Positions 29,324 to 39,038 are shown, counted from the stretch's first letter. The stretch: DNA of 64,000 nucleotides from JAUHXS01 sp965213575 (GCA_965213575.1 CBDBZN010000028.1:62001-126000), one strand, 5' to 3'. Program-made: numbers and translations. The notes: generated by a model not told the origin, from the letters alone.

Positions 29324-31243
29324 TTATCTTATTAATGTAAAATTTCCTACAGCGAGCTCTTCTACTTCACCATCCTGATACAATATGGCTACTTTATATA
29401 AATAGCTTCCATTTTTAACTTCATTACCCTCCAACATGCCATCCCATCCGGTTTCTGAAAAGCCTTTATATAATCGCCGGCCCAACCTATCATAAATTTC
29501 TAACTGTAAATTTGGAATGGTAGAAACCACCTTAAATACATCATTAACATTATCATTATCCGGTGTAAATGCATTGGGAATATAATATCTCTTACAGGGA
29601 ACATCAACATAGATTCTAGCACTATCTAATATACATAGATCTTTATAATATAGTTGGTAGGTTGTAGGTTTTAAAGGAAATATTAATGGATTTTTTATAC
29701 TATTATTAGATATAGATTCATTAGGAGCCCATATATATTCACCATTTTCTTCATCGACAGAAGGTGTTACTTGAATAGAATCGCCTAAACAAATCTCATA
29801 ATGCTGATCTTCCAAACCAATGGGTTGGGGGGGAGTGATACTAATTTTTTGTGTATCTCTATGAGGAATACAACACTGATCCCAAGCTGCTAAAACTACT
29901 GCATATGTGCTATCATTTGAATAATAATGACTTGGATTGCGCATGGTAGAAACATTCTCAGCTCCACTGCCGGGATTACCAAAATCCCATTCAAGCTTAG
30001 TAGAGTTGCCTATATATTCAAAATGAACAGTATCTCCCAAACAGGTATCTTGATAAGTAAAATCAACTTCCAAATTAGGCTCATATGCAATAGGAAAATT
30101 AGGTAATCCATAGGTAGAAACAGTGGTAGAATCAAATAGTTTAATAACCGTATCTTTAAAGTTGCATAAAACTCCTACATTGTTAGGATCTTCTATAACG
30201 CCAATTGCTGAGAGGCCCGGCCTGGCAACATATATCTTATTATCCGGCCCACGTTGTAGCTGTCCTATATTATTAAAACTAAAACTAGCTATTAACTCAA
30301 TATTATTGCCATTAGTTAAATCAATTTGCCATAGATCCTTCTCTACACCTGCTACTGATATATAAATCTTACTGTTGTCTGAAGAAAATTCTAAGCCAGA
30401 CAAACCCGGTAAACCTTCCTGAATCTCATAGTTACCTATATTTAGTTTTACGCCCATTGAGGCTATGCCGGTATTAATATTGAAGTCATATATATGCACT
30501 TCAACTCTAGAATTAGCTCCAACTGAAGGATATACAAATGCCAAACGGCTTCCATCTGGAGAAATCTTTATTTGCCCGGACCAATCAAGAGATTCATTAA
30601 GAGCAGTATCTATTGCTGTACTAATTATTGGTGGATCAATGCCTTCACAATTCACTTTATAACTTAATATATCAAAGCTTGGATAGTCTTGTGCAATCAC
30701 CCAATAATAAGAAGCTGTATCTTTGCATACTTGAATTGCAGTTATCCTTTCAGCTACTTTAGGATGAAGATCATTATTTTTACTTGTAACTTCTCCTAGG
30801 CCGCCATCGGCATTTATATCTATTATGCTGTAGTTTAAACAACCTTCACAATATTCCTCTGCTAACCCACCACTAGCATCCGTAGTAAATAAATAATATA
30901 GATTTTCTTTACAAGGAACAGGAATGATAATACTATTTTGAGAGGAAGATGGATGACCATTTAATCCACCTCCATTTAGCATCATGTTGTTTTCTTTATT
31001 CCAAATTGTATCTCCATCCGTATAAAATAAAAGATTTCCTTCCCAATCAGAAATTGTGGCACAACCTTCCGGGGCTTCAAAACCATCTATTTTAAATGGA
31101 GCAGGAGGGGCTTGACTAAAATCTAAACCTGCTTGCTTTCCAAATATCCACGTGTTGTTGACTTGAGAGAATGCAATATTATTTACTCCTGTTACCAATA
31201 GGCTTATAAGAATAAAATTATAATAGCAAAATAAGTGATTCAT
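29324..31243 (-). CDS. T9SS cargo: propeller-like + PKD + gliding-type sorting domain
   Basis: 639 aa, intact. Signal peptide to ~27, then a propeller-like region opening with WIFGKQAGLDF and containing LLFYTDGDTIWN and LSGLEFSSDNSKIYIS, a PKD domain (~400-480), an Ig-like segment, and a C-terminal domain (YIPNAFTPDNDNVNDVF, YDRLGR, ending FTLIR). Clearly paralogous to 45503-47599 (WHFGESAGISF, LLFYTDGQEV). First gene of the minus-strand cargo series. Confidence 0.9.
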   Translation of the reverse strand: MNHLFCYYNFILISLLVTGVNNIAFSQVNNTWIFGKQAGLDFSQAPPAPFKIDGFEAPEGCATISDWEGNLLFYTDGDTIWNKENNMMLNGGGLNGHPSSSQNSIIIPVPCKENLYYLFTTDASGGLAEEYCEGCLNYSIIDINADGGLGEVTSKNNDLHPKVAERITAIQVCKDTASYYWVIAQDYPSFDILSYKVNCEGIDPPIISTAIDTALNESLDWSGQIKISPDGSRLAFVYPSVGANSRVEVHIYDFNINTGIASMGVKLNIGNYEIQEGLPGLSGLEFSSDNSKIYISVAGVEKDLWQIDLTNGNNIELIASFSFNNIGQLQRGPDNKIYVARPGLSAIGVIEDPNNVGVLCNFKDTVIKLFDSTTVSTYGLPNFPIAYEPNLEVDFTYQDTCLGDTVHFEYIGNSTKLEWDFGNPGSGAENVSTMRNPSHYYSNDSTYAVVLAAWDQCCIPHRDTQKISITPPQPIGLEDQHYEICLGDSIQVTPSVDEENGEYIWAPNESISNNSIKNPLIFPLKPTTYQLYYKDLCILDSARIYVDVPCKRYYIPNAFTPDNDNVNDVFKVVSTIPNLQLEIYDRLGRRLYKGFSETGWDGMLEGNEVKNGSYLYKVAILYQDGEVEELAVGNFTLIR

Positions 31244-31460
31244 AACTTTATTTATAAAAGTAAGTTTATATCAATCTTTTAAAGTTCTCATAAGCAAGAA
31301 TTAGATAGAATATAAGTTTTTCTAATCGGGTAAATATGAAAATAAACACATCCACCTGATTAAAAAAATATTAATTTGCAATTTTATTAACTATAAATAT
31401 TAAATTTATCAATATTAATTGACTGATATTCAACATAATTTTAATGTTAAATGTTAAATA

Positions 31461-32930
31461 ATGTCTACCCAATTATCAAGTTTAGATTTATATAATCTCA
31501 TACACACTCTTACCGGAGCGGAAAAGAAAGTTTTTAAAGCACATTGTAATATGGTAGACAGAAGAAAAAGTCATATGTATTTGCAAATGTTCCAGATATA
31601 CGACACTGCTACTACCTATGACAAAGGAGCCATAAACAAAAGGGTCATCCAATTAAAAACAGCTCATCCTAATGTATTGCGACACAACTTATATAAAGTT
31701 ATTATGAGAAGTATGAGATCGGTAGATAATAAAACTTTGGTAGAAGCTAACGTACATCAGCTACTTCATAATGCGGAGTATCTTTTTCACAAAGGGTTGT
31801 TAGGCCAATCATATAAACACTTAGTTAAAGCTAAGCAATTGGCTGAGAAAATGCATTTTCTTCATTTACTGCCTAGTATATATTTCAAGCAATCTGAGCT
31901 CTACAATAAATTCATTCATCCTTCTATATATTACAGTTCGTGGCATCAAGATTTTCAGAAACATTATAAACAATTACAAGAAGTAATGGAATTACGCACG
32001 CTAGCATTACAACTTTATGAAATTTATAAAACTTATGGTTGGACGCACGTATATCAACACCAAGCGGAAATTAATCAACTCATGAGTAATCCTGTCTTAC
32101 AAATCGATGATAATCTCCTTTCGCCTTATGCAATAGTACAAAAATGCTATATTCATGCGATCTACTTTCAGTTTATGTGGCAACAAGAAAAAGCTTATGA
32201 AGCTATCCAGAAGGCATATCCATACGCTAAAAAACTTAAAACTAGTTTTGAGTCTCTATATTTAGTATTCTTACAATTACATTTTACCACTGCTACCGAT
32301 TATTCCAAATTTAAAGAAGGCGCAGAAGTTTTAAAGGAATTTAGGAATCATAAAACAAACAGCATTTACATTAAAAATACTTTACTCGTAGAGTATGAAA
32401 TATTATATATGCATTGGGCTATCAATACCGCAGAAAAGGATAATATTGCCCTTGCCATCAGTACAATTAAAGAAAAAATTAAATATATAGGCGAACAAGG
32501 AATGATTGTATATGGGCTTTTTTATTTAGCCTATAGCAATTTTCTCCTAAATAATTATAGTGACGCACTAATCTCCATTGAAAAGTTTTGGACAGCTAAT
32601 AAAAATGAAGTACGAACAGATTTGATAATTCCTTCTAAATTCCTGCACATGATGATCTATTATGAATTAAAAGAATACCGCTATTTAGAATCATATGCTG
32701 TTACCACTCAATCATATATTAAAAAGCAACGAGAGGCATTGCCATTTGAAAAAGACTTATTAAGAATTTTTAAGAATTTAAATAAATCATTAAGTGGTCA
32801 AATTAGAGAAGAAGTTTGGCAAGATCTTTTAACGTCTTACCAAAAGACTATTCAAAATAAGGCAGCAAAGCCTTATCTATGGAATATAAACTATGAAAAA
32901 TGGTTAAAGTATAAAATAGAAACTTCTTAG
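31461..32930 (+). CDS. Helical-repeat protein of unknown function
   Basis: 489 aa, no signal peptide or membrane segment, rich in K, Y, H and L. The pattern of ~34-residue helical pairs (e.g. HNAEYLFHKGLLGQSYKHLV, then KAKQLAEKM) suggests a TPR-like solenoid. I do not recognise a named family. The only plus-strand gene between two blocks of minus-strand genes; divergent from the cargo series. A relic of a second copy lies at 22017, and a copy of the interspersed repeat lies 25 bp after its stop. A cytoplasmic scaffold or regulator is possible but unsupported. Confidence 0.75.
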   Translation: MSTQLSSLDLYNLIHTLTGAEKKVFKAHCNMVDRRKSHMYLQMFQIYDTATTYDKGAINKRVIQLKTAHPNVLRHNLYKVIMRSMRSVDNKTLVEANVHQLLHNAEYLFHKGLLGQSYKHLVKAKQLAEKMHFLHLLPSIYFKQSELYNKFIHPSIYYSSWHQDFQKHYKQLQEVMELRTLALQLYEIYKTYGWTHVYQHQAEINQLMSNPVLQIDDNLLSPYAIVQKCYIHAIYFQFMWQQEKAYEAIQKAYPYAKKLKTSFESLYLVFLQLHFTTATDYSKFKEGAEVLKEFRNHKTNSIYIKNTLLVEYEILYMHWAINTAEKDNIALAISTIKEKIKYIGEQGMIVYGLFYLAYSNFLLNNYSDALISIEKFWTANKNEVRTDLIIPSKFLHMMIYYELKEYRYLESYAVTTQSYIKKQREALPFEKDLLRIFKNLNKSLSGQIREEVWQDLLTSYQKTIQNKAAKPYLWNINYEKWLKYKIETS

Positions 32931-32955
32931 GTTACTTTACGGTAAGTCAGACAGG

Positions 32956-33013
32956 TTCGCAATTCGAGATTGTGTTGCTTGAAAAAAGGCCGTTTTTCCA
33001 CCCAGAGATTTCA
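32956..33013 (+). repeat. Interspersed repeat, copy 3
   Basis: Blocks TTCGCAATTCGAGATTG, GTTGCTTGAAAAAAGGCC, TTTTTCCACCCAGAGATTTCA match the other two copies (12120-12178, 22095-22134) with a few changes. The remaining ~215 bp of this gap to 33229 shows no gene and no clear structure. Confidence 0.68.
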
Positions 33014-33228
33014 GATAATTTCTAAAAAGACGACCACTCCTTCATACCGAAGGCAATTTCTGTGTCAGCATAAGCAGGCCAGGAATCTTATCGCTATTTC
33101 TGGCAGGCAATAAAACATTATTGATGTGATCTATCAAAGTGTAGCCTTAAGTCACACTTCAATTATTTAAAATTTCAAAATAAAACTTCAAAAACGCCAA
33201 CTAATTTTAGTGCCTAAGCATGCGGCTT

Positions 33229-33747
33229 CTAATCCCTCAACACAATAATAATAGCATGTATAATCCCTGGAATTACAAAAAGTAAGGTTAATAAAATATT
33301 TAACCAAAAAGCTCCAATAAACCCCTCATCTAATAATACTGCCAATGGAGGAATCAGAAATGCTAAAATCAAATATATTAAATTAGAACCGCCTTCAGCT
33401 TTAAATTGTTTATTACTGGTTTTTGCATTTTTAACGATGCTTTTGACTTCTTTTTTAATGAATTTTCTATTCATATGGTCATTGGCTACAGGAATCAAAG
33501 ACGTTGCTTTGTCAGTAGCAACTGCCGGTGCAGCTGTTTCTTTCTTGGAAACAGTTTTCTCGTCTGTGAGCAGCTCGGTACTAGCCATTAAGTTTCCGGT
33601 AACTGCCTCTATACCTTTCTCTGGGACATAGCTCAGTTTTGGTCCTAATATTTGATTTTTAAATAAAGAAGCTGTTTGCATTCTATTGCACGAAGCAAAG
33701 AATAGTATAGAAATGAAAAAGATTAAGTTAAAGGTTAATTTTTGCAT
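33229..33747 (-). CDS. Lipoprotein-like Pmp3/YqaE family membrane protein
   Basis: ~172 aa from the ATG at 33747; the upstream TTG at 33780 would overlap the previous gene and spoil the signal sequence. N-terminus is a lipoprotein signal (LFFASC). A low-complexity Lys/Ala/Thr-rich linker (~40-115) follows, and then a Pmp3 (YqaE) domain with two membrane helices (AFLIPPLAVLLDEG.., LLFVIPGIIHAIIIV). Pmp3 proteins are normally only ~50 aa, small proteolipids tied to ion homeostasis or stress; this one carries a long exported N-terminal extension, a form seen in Bacteroidota. 14 bp behind the peptidase. Confidence 0.82.
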   Translation of the reverse strand: MQKLTFNLIFFISILFFASCNRMQTASLFKNQILGPKLSYVPEKGIEAVTGNLMASTELLTDEKTVSKKETAAPAVATDKATSLIPVANDHMNRKFIKKEVKSIVKNAKTSNKQFKAEGGSNLIYLILAFLIPPLAVLLDEGFIGAFWLNILLTLLFVIPGIIHAIIIVLRD

Positions 33748-33761
33748 GATTTTAAATTTAT

Positions 33762-35000
33762 TTATCCTATTTTCTTCCAAACTTCATCAGGCACCGCATC
33801 TTTGTGAAGGGTGATGCTCATCATCTTTAGCTTGATATAATCTTCATGGTAAAAATAATACCCTTTATTTTTACCATTTCTAGCACCGCTGCCGGAGTCT
33901 TTGATCAAAAACCACCATCCATTTTCATCTTCTTTGTAACCTATCAAATGTATCGCATGGTCATCAGTAGTAGAGCCGTTGTCAAATCGTAATTGCCGGG
34001 CATTTTCGTCAATATATTCAGAAGGAATATCAAAGGTGGGCACCATGGCTACATCATTTATCGGGTCGAGTCCCGGTTCAGAAACATCTCCTCCGATAGA
34101 AACAGAATAACCATTTTTAACTGCGTGCTTAATGATATTTAGAAAATCATCTAGCGGCACATTAAAATATTCTTTGCTATTCCACCAATTATCCGGCACA
34201 TCATATTCTGCTTTTTGATAGTAAGGGCTTTCCATCAACGACATAAAATTCACATATTCTTTAGGATCAATTTTTAAAGTTGCTGAATATTCTTTAGGAG
34301 TATATTTTTTACCGTCCACTTTAAATTTTTCAGGAGTCGGGCCTAAATATTTGTTTAAAATAGATTGAATATCTGATATAATAATTGCTTCATCCCACTG
34401 ATCGGTTTCTTTGGCAGTAAGCAATCGGGCTTCCATTTCATCAAACATTTTTGCATGATTATGGAATGTTTGATTTGCTGTTTTACCTTGATAAGCATCT
34501 TCCGGCACCAATCCATACTTTTCAATTAGTCGGGCAACTGCATTAGTTTCAGAACCTTCACTAAAATGCGAAGTTCCTTTCGTTTTGATATATTCTTTAG
34601 CTTTTTCAACATACTCCCAATAAACCGGGTATAATTCAGATAGATTTACCGGTTGATTCGTTTTTCTAAATACTTCTGATTCTAAAAATGATGAAGTGGA
34701 AAAGCACCAGCATGTTCCCGTATTGCCTTGAGAAATAGGCGCATTACACCATACTGTTTTAAATTCATCGACAGATTGGGGAATATTTTTTCCTGAAAGA
34801 TCCATTCTAAAAACTTTCTCTGCTTTGAGTTCTTCTTCACCGGAAGTTTTAAGTATTTCATTATAATATTCATTCCTATAATCCTGATAAATAGCTTTAT
34901 CTTGTATAGTTTGAGCAAAAGAAATGCATGAAAAAATTATAAAATAAAAAAGAAAGGAAATACCCTTTGCGGATGAAAAAATAATTTTTAGCTGATGCAT
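33762..35000 (-). CDS. C1-family cysteine peptidase (bleomycin hydrolase-like), exported
   Basis: 412 aa with an N-terminal signal peptide (..FSCISFAQ). Papain-type active site: oxyanion Gln91 and nucleophile Cys97 in QGNTGTCW, and catalytic His in DDHAIHLIG near residue 356. The third position, Asn in most papain-like enzymes (NSW), reads KDSGSG here, with Asp. Overall length and order fit the bleomycin hydrolase/aminopeptidase C branch, but secreted. Probably a periplasmic or outer-membrane peptidase. Confidence 0.87.
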   Translation of the reverse strand: MHQLKIIFSSAKGISFLFYFIIFSCISFAQTIQDKAIYQDYRNEYYNEILKTSGEEELKAEKVFRMDLSGKNIPQSVDEFKTVWCNAPISQGNTGTCWCFSTSSFLESEVFRKTNQPVNLSELYPVYWEYVEKAKEYIKTKGTSHFSEGSETNAVARLIEKYGLVPEDAYQGKTANQTFHNHAKMFDEMEARLLTAKETDQWDEAIIISDIQSILNKYLGPTPEKFKVDGKKYTPKEYSATLKIDPKEYVNFMSLMESPYYQKAEYDVPDNWWNSKEYFNVPLDDFLNIIKHAVKNGYSVSIGGDVSEPGLDPINDVAMVPTFDIPSEYIDENARQLRFDNGSTTDDHAIHLIGYKEDENGWWFLIKDSGSGARNGKNKGYYFYHEDYIKLKMMSITLHKDAVPDEVWKKIG

Positions 35001-35119
35001 AATTTATAAGTTTATTAGAATCATCTTAACTTAATCATTAATTAAAGATATTATTTATAATGATTATTCGTATTTAAAGTATTCTAAAAAATTTCAATCA
35101 GCTTTCAGAACTTAGTATA

Positions 35120-35422
35120 TTATAGCTCTTCTAATATTGTTCTAAATGCTACAAATTTTTCTTTATACTTTTCAGTATGTTCTTTTTGCAGGGCAGGAGC
35201 ATATTCTTTTTGATATTTGTCTAAAACAGCTATGTCAGTACAGGAATATTGTATCGCATATGTAATGCCATCTGTTTCATCTTGGTGGAGTAACTTATAG
35301 ATCTTATTATTTGTAAAACAGCCGGTATTAATCACATCAGGAATGTGTTTTGCCTGCATCCATTGTAGCCATTCATCATGAATAGAATGATCTACTTTAA
35401 TGGTAACATTATAGATAATCAT
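35120..35422 (-). CDS. DUF4286 family protein
   Basis: 100 aa, ferredoxin-like alpha/beta composition (MIIYNVTIKVD.., WLQWMQAKHIPDVI). DUF4286 proteins are common in Bacteroidota and have no known function. Starts 9 bp after atpG, so probably on the ATP synthase transcript. Confidence 0.85.
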   Translation of the reverse strand: MIIYNVTIKVDHSIHDEWLQWMQAKHIPDVINTGCFTNNKIYKLLHQDETDGITYAIQYSCTDIAVLDKYQKEYAPALQKEHTEKYKEKFVAFRTILEEL

Positions 35423-35431
35423 GAGAAAAAA

Positions 35432-36319
35432 TTATCCTTGCTCCAATGCTGCAGCACCACTTACGATCTCCGTAAGTTCAGTCGTAATAGCAGCTTGACG
35501 GGCTCTATTGTAAGATAACTTTAAATCTTTTAACAATTCACTGGCATTCTCTGTTGCTTTGTCCATAGCAGTCATTCTCGCACCATGCTCTGAAGCGTTA
35601 GACTCCAGTAAAGCTTTGTAAAACTGAGTTTTTAGAATTTTTGGAATTAATTCTTTTACTAAATAATTTTTATCCGGCTCATAAATATAGTCGATAGCTG
35701 TTGCTGCAACTTCTTCTTTTTCGCTCTTCTCAATAGGTAAAAATCTTTCCAAGCCAAATGTTTGGGTAGCAGCATTTTTAAAGTGGCCGTATACCAACCC
35801 AATTCGATCAAATGTACCTTTTTCAAAAACTTCCATAGCAAACTCTGCCGGCCGAGCTGCAGTTTCAAATGTTAAATTGCTAAATAAATCGACATAATCA
35901 TTAATAACCTTGTACCCTCTTTTAGAAAAATACTCATAAACTTTTTTTCCAATACAGAGTACGGATACATTTCCCGCTTTGTACTGTTCTGCATACGAGC
36001 CATGAATACGATTTAAGGTTGTCTTGATAACATTGGCATTAAAGCCTCCGCAAAGGCCTCTGTCAGATGAGATAGCAATTACCAAAACTTTTTGAGGTGC
36101 ACGATCTTGAAAATAAACCAAATCATTACTTGTTTCCTCAGTAGAAGCAATATTCTTAAGGATATCTTTAAGTTTATTAGCATAAGGACGCATTAGTGTG
36201 ATTCTGTCTTGAGCTTTCTTCAGTTTAGCCGCAGAAACCATTTTCATAGCTTTGGTAATCTGCTGAGTAGATTTTACCGAAGTTATCCTGTTACGTACCT
36301 CTTTTAGTTTTCCTGACAT
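35432..36319 (-). CDS. atpG: ATP synthase gamma subunit
   Basis: 295 aa central stalk subunit of F1. N-terminal coiled-coil helix (RNRITSVKSTQQITKAMKMV), the conserved SSDRGLCGGFN motif near residue 85, and a C-terminal helix ending IVSGAAAL. Last ATP synthase gene of this operon, 72 bp after atpA. Intact. Confidence 0.97.
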   Translation of the reverse strand: MSGKLKEVRNRITSVKSTQQITKAMKMVSAAKLKKAQDRITLMRPYANKLKDILKNIASTEETSNDLVYFQDRAPQKVLVIAISSDRGLCGGFNANVIKTTLNRIHGSYAEQYKAGNVSVLCIGKKVYEYFSKRGYKVINDYVDLFSNLTFETAARPAEFAMEVFEKGTFDRIGLVYGHFKNAATQTFGLERFLPIEKSEKEEVAATAIDYIYEPDKNYLVKELIPKILKTQFYKALLESNASEHGARMTAMDKATENASELLKDLKLSYNRARQAAITTELTEIVSGAAALEQG

Positions 36320-36391
36320 TCGACCAGTTTATAATTAATAGTTTATAATTAAAAATTATTAATTCGTAACTCTAAACTCTTCAATCGTAAA

Positions 36392-37975
36392 TTATTTATA
36401 GCTCCCCTCCAACTCAGCAGCCAAAGTTTCTACTTTTTTCAAGTCTTCCGGTTCCAACTTACCTTTACGGAAATTATCCAACACATCTTTGTGCCTGGCT
36501 TCTAATTGATTTAGAAAATCTTCCTCAAAAGCTTTTACTTTATTTACCGCCACATTTCTTAACAATCCTTTAGATCCTAAATAGATGATTGCTACTTGTT
36601 TTTCAACAGATACCGGAGAATATTGATTTTGTTTTAATATCTCTACATTTCTGGTACCTCTATCTAATACAGACTTCGTTGCCGCATCTAAGTCAGAACC
36701 AAATTTAGAAAACGCTTCCAACTCTCTATACTGAGCTTGATCCAGCTTCAGTGTACCCGATACTTTTTTCATCGATTTGATCTGAGCACTACCACCCACT
36801 CTCGATACAGAAATACCTACGTTAATAGCCGGCCTAACACCCGCATTAAATAAATTATTTTCCAAGAAGATCTGGCCATCTGTAATAGAGATTACATTTG
36901 TAGGAATGTATGCAGATACGTCACCTGCTTGTGTTTCAATAATAGGCAGCGCCGTTAAAGATCCGCCTCCTTTTACCATTCCTTTCAATGAATCCGGTAT
37001 ATCGTTCATTTGTTGAGCAACCGAATCATCGTTGATAATTTTTGCAGCACGCTCTAATAATCTTGAGTGAAGATAAAAAACGTCTCCCGGATATGCTTCA
37101 CGCCCCGGAGGCCTTTTTAATAATAAAGACACCTCTCTATAAGCTACTGCTTGTTTAGACAAATCATCATAAACCACTAAGGCAGGACGGCCGGTATCTC
37201 TAAAGAATTCTCCAATAGCTGCACCGGCAAATGGTGAATAAAACTGAAGCGGAGCAGGGTCAGCAGCTGAGGCGGCCACGATTGTCGTGTAGGCCATAGC
37301 TCCGTTATCTTCTAATGTTTTTGCTACGTTTGCAACGGTAGAGGATTTTTGTCCGGATGCTACATAAATGCAATAAACCGGTTCTCCTTTATCATAAAAT
37401 GCTTTTTGATTTAATATCGTATCAATAGCAATCGTTGTCTTACCTGTTTGCCTGTCACCAATAATTAACTCTCTTTGCCCTCTGCCAATAGGAATCATCG
37501 CGTCAATCGCTTTAATACCTGTTTGTAGCGGCTCACTTACCGGCTGCCTGTAAATAACGCCGGGAGCTTTTCTCTCTAAAGGCATTTCGTAAGTTTCTCC
37601 TTGTATAGGCCCTTTGCCGTCAATAGGCTCACCTAATGTATTCAAAACCCTTCCGATCACCCCTTCTCCTACTCTAATGGAAGCAATTCGATTGGTTCTT
37701 CTAACGGTATCGCCTTCTTTAATTTCTTCAGAAGGGCCCATCAAAACTACGCCAACATTATCTTCCTCTAAGTTTAAAGCAATTGCTTTTACGCCGTTTT
37801 CAAATTCTACCAATTCGCCTTGCTTCACATTAGTTAAGCCATAAACACGAGCAATACCATCACCTACTTGTAAGACGGTACCTGTTTCTTCTAACTCAGC
37901 ATCAGATTTAAAATTAGATAATTCTTGTTTTAGTATGGAAGTAATTTCATCCGGTTTAATTGCAGTAGTTGCCAT
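36392..37975 (-). CDS. atpA: ATP synthase alpha subunit
   Basis: 527 aa F1 subunit. Walker A GDRQTGKTT near residue 172, the alpha/beta signature PAINVGISVSRVG, and the VYDDLSKQAVAYREVS region. One base separates it from atpH. Its catalytic partner beta (atpD) and epsilon (atpC) are not in this operon, as is usual in Bacteroidota. Confidence 0.98.
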   Translation of the reverse strand: MATTAIKPDEITSILKQELSNFKSDAELEETGTVLQVGDGIARVYGLTNVKQGELVEFENGVKAIALNLEEDNVGVVLMGPSEEIKEGDTVRRTNRIASIRVGEGVIGRVLNTLGEPIDGKGPIQGETYEMPLERKAPGVIYRQPVSEPLQTGIKAIDAMIPIGRGQRELIIGDRQTGKTTIAIDTILNQKAFYDKGEPVYCIYVASGQKSSTVANVAKTLEDNGAMAYTTIVAASAADPAPLQFYSPFAGAAIGEFFRDTGRPALVVYDDLSKQAVAYREVSLLLKRPPGREAYPGDVFYLHSRLLERAAKIINDDSVAQQMNDIPDSLKGMVKGGGSLTALPIIETQAGDVSAYIPTNVISITDGQIFLENNLFNAGVRPAINVGISVSRVGGSAQIKSMKKVSGTLKLDQAQYRELEAFSKFGSDLDAATKSVLDRGTRNVEILKQNQYSPVSVEKQVAIIYLGSKGLLRNVAVNKVKAFEEDFLNQLEARHKDVLDNFRKGKLEPEDLKKVETLAAELEGSYK

Positions 37976-37976
37976 A

Positions 37977-38537
37977 TTATACTTGTTTGTTATAACTTTT
38001 ATCTGAAAATTGTTTTTCTATCTGTCTTAGTTTATTAGAAATACTTGCATCATACAAGTTGTTCTCATATTTAAGCACAAATCCGCCAATAATATTGGGA
38101 TTGACAGTTGTTTCTAAGTCGACTTTGTTTTGTGCAGTAGCTTTTAAAAGAGCATCTTTGATCTCTTCTTTATATTTATCGTCTACTTCCACCGCTGTGA
38201 TAAGCTCGGCAGAGATAATCTTGTTTTTTTTATTGTACTGATCAATAAAAGCTAGGCCGATATCTTCTAAGAGATTTTCTCTCTTTTTTCTCACTACAAT
38301 ATCAAAAAAAGATATTACTAAGTCATTAACTCTTCCTTGAAAAGTTTTTGTTAATACATTCTTTTTCTTGTCAGGATTGATGATAGGACTCTGTAAGAAA
38401 AGCTTTAGAGATCTGTTTTTTTGAACAGTAGTATTAAAAAGTACCATATCCTTATAGACTTGCTCGAGCTTATTTTGCTCTTCGGCAAGTTCCAGTAATG
38501 ATTTTGCGTACCTGTTTGCTAGTTTCCTATTAGCCAT
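37977..38537 (-). CDS. atpH: ATP synthase delta subunit
   Basis: 186 aa, the peripheral-stalk OSCP/delta family: N-terminal RKLANRYAKSLLELA helix and C-terminal PNIIGGFVLKYENNLYDASISNKL motif. Sits between atpF and atpA with 0-1 bp spacing. Confidence 0.95.
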   Translation of the reverse strand: MANRKLANRYAKSLLELAEEQNKLEQVYKDMVLFNTTVQKNRSLKLFLQSPIINPDKKKNVLTKTFQGRVNDLVISFFDIVVRKKRENLLEDIGLAFIDQYNKKNKIISAELITAVEVDDKYKEEIKDALLKATAQNKVDLETTVNPNIIGGFVLKYENNLYDASISNKLRQIEKQFSDKSYNKQV

Positions 38538-39038
38538 TTAGTTTAACTTAATATCGCTTACTAATTCAGTTAAATATTTTTCTTGTTCTTTTTTATCGTT
38601 CAACTCTTTTTTAAGAATTTTTCCAGCTACTTCAATAGCCATTGCTCCTACCTCATTTTTAATTTCGGCTAATACGACTGCTTTTTGGTTTTGGATATCT
38701 TGTCTGGCACTTTCTACTATTTTGTTTGCCTCTTCTTTTGCACTGTCTCGAGCTTCGTTAATAATGCTTTCTTTAGTTGCTTTTGCTTCCTTTAAAATTG
38801 CAGCTCTTTCTTCTTTAGCTTGCATTAAGAGTTGCTCATTACTAGCTTGAAGCTTTGCCATTTCTTCTTTAGCTCTTTCTGCAGCTTTCAAAGACTCTTC
38901 AATATTTTGCTCTCTTTCGTTTACAGCACTTAAAATAGGCTTCCAAGCAAACTTTCTTAGTAAAAATAGGAGCGCTAAGAATAATAGTGTTTGCCAAAAA
39001 AATAACCCAACTGAAAATTCATTTAATAACTTTTCCAT
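38538..39038 (-). CDS. atpF: ATP synthase subunit b
   Basis: 166 aa. One N-terminal membrane helix (~10-28, FFWQTLLFLALLFLLRKFAW) followed by a long charged helix that forms the peripheral stalk. 66 bp after atpE; stop abuts the atpH start. Confidence 0.95.
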   Translation of the reverse strand: MEKLLNEFSVGLFFWQTLLFLALLFLLRKFAWKPILSAVNEREQNIEESLKAAERAKEEMAKLQASNEQLLMQAKEERAAILKEAKATKESIINEARDSAKEEANKIVESARQDIQNQKAVVLAEIKNEVGAMAIEVAGKILKKELNDKKEQEKYLTELVSDIKLN

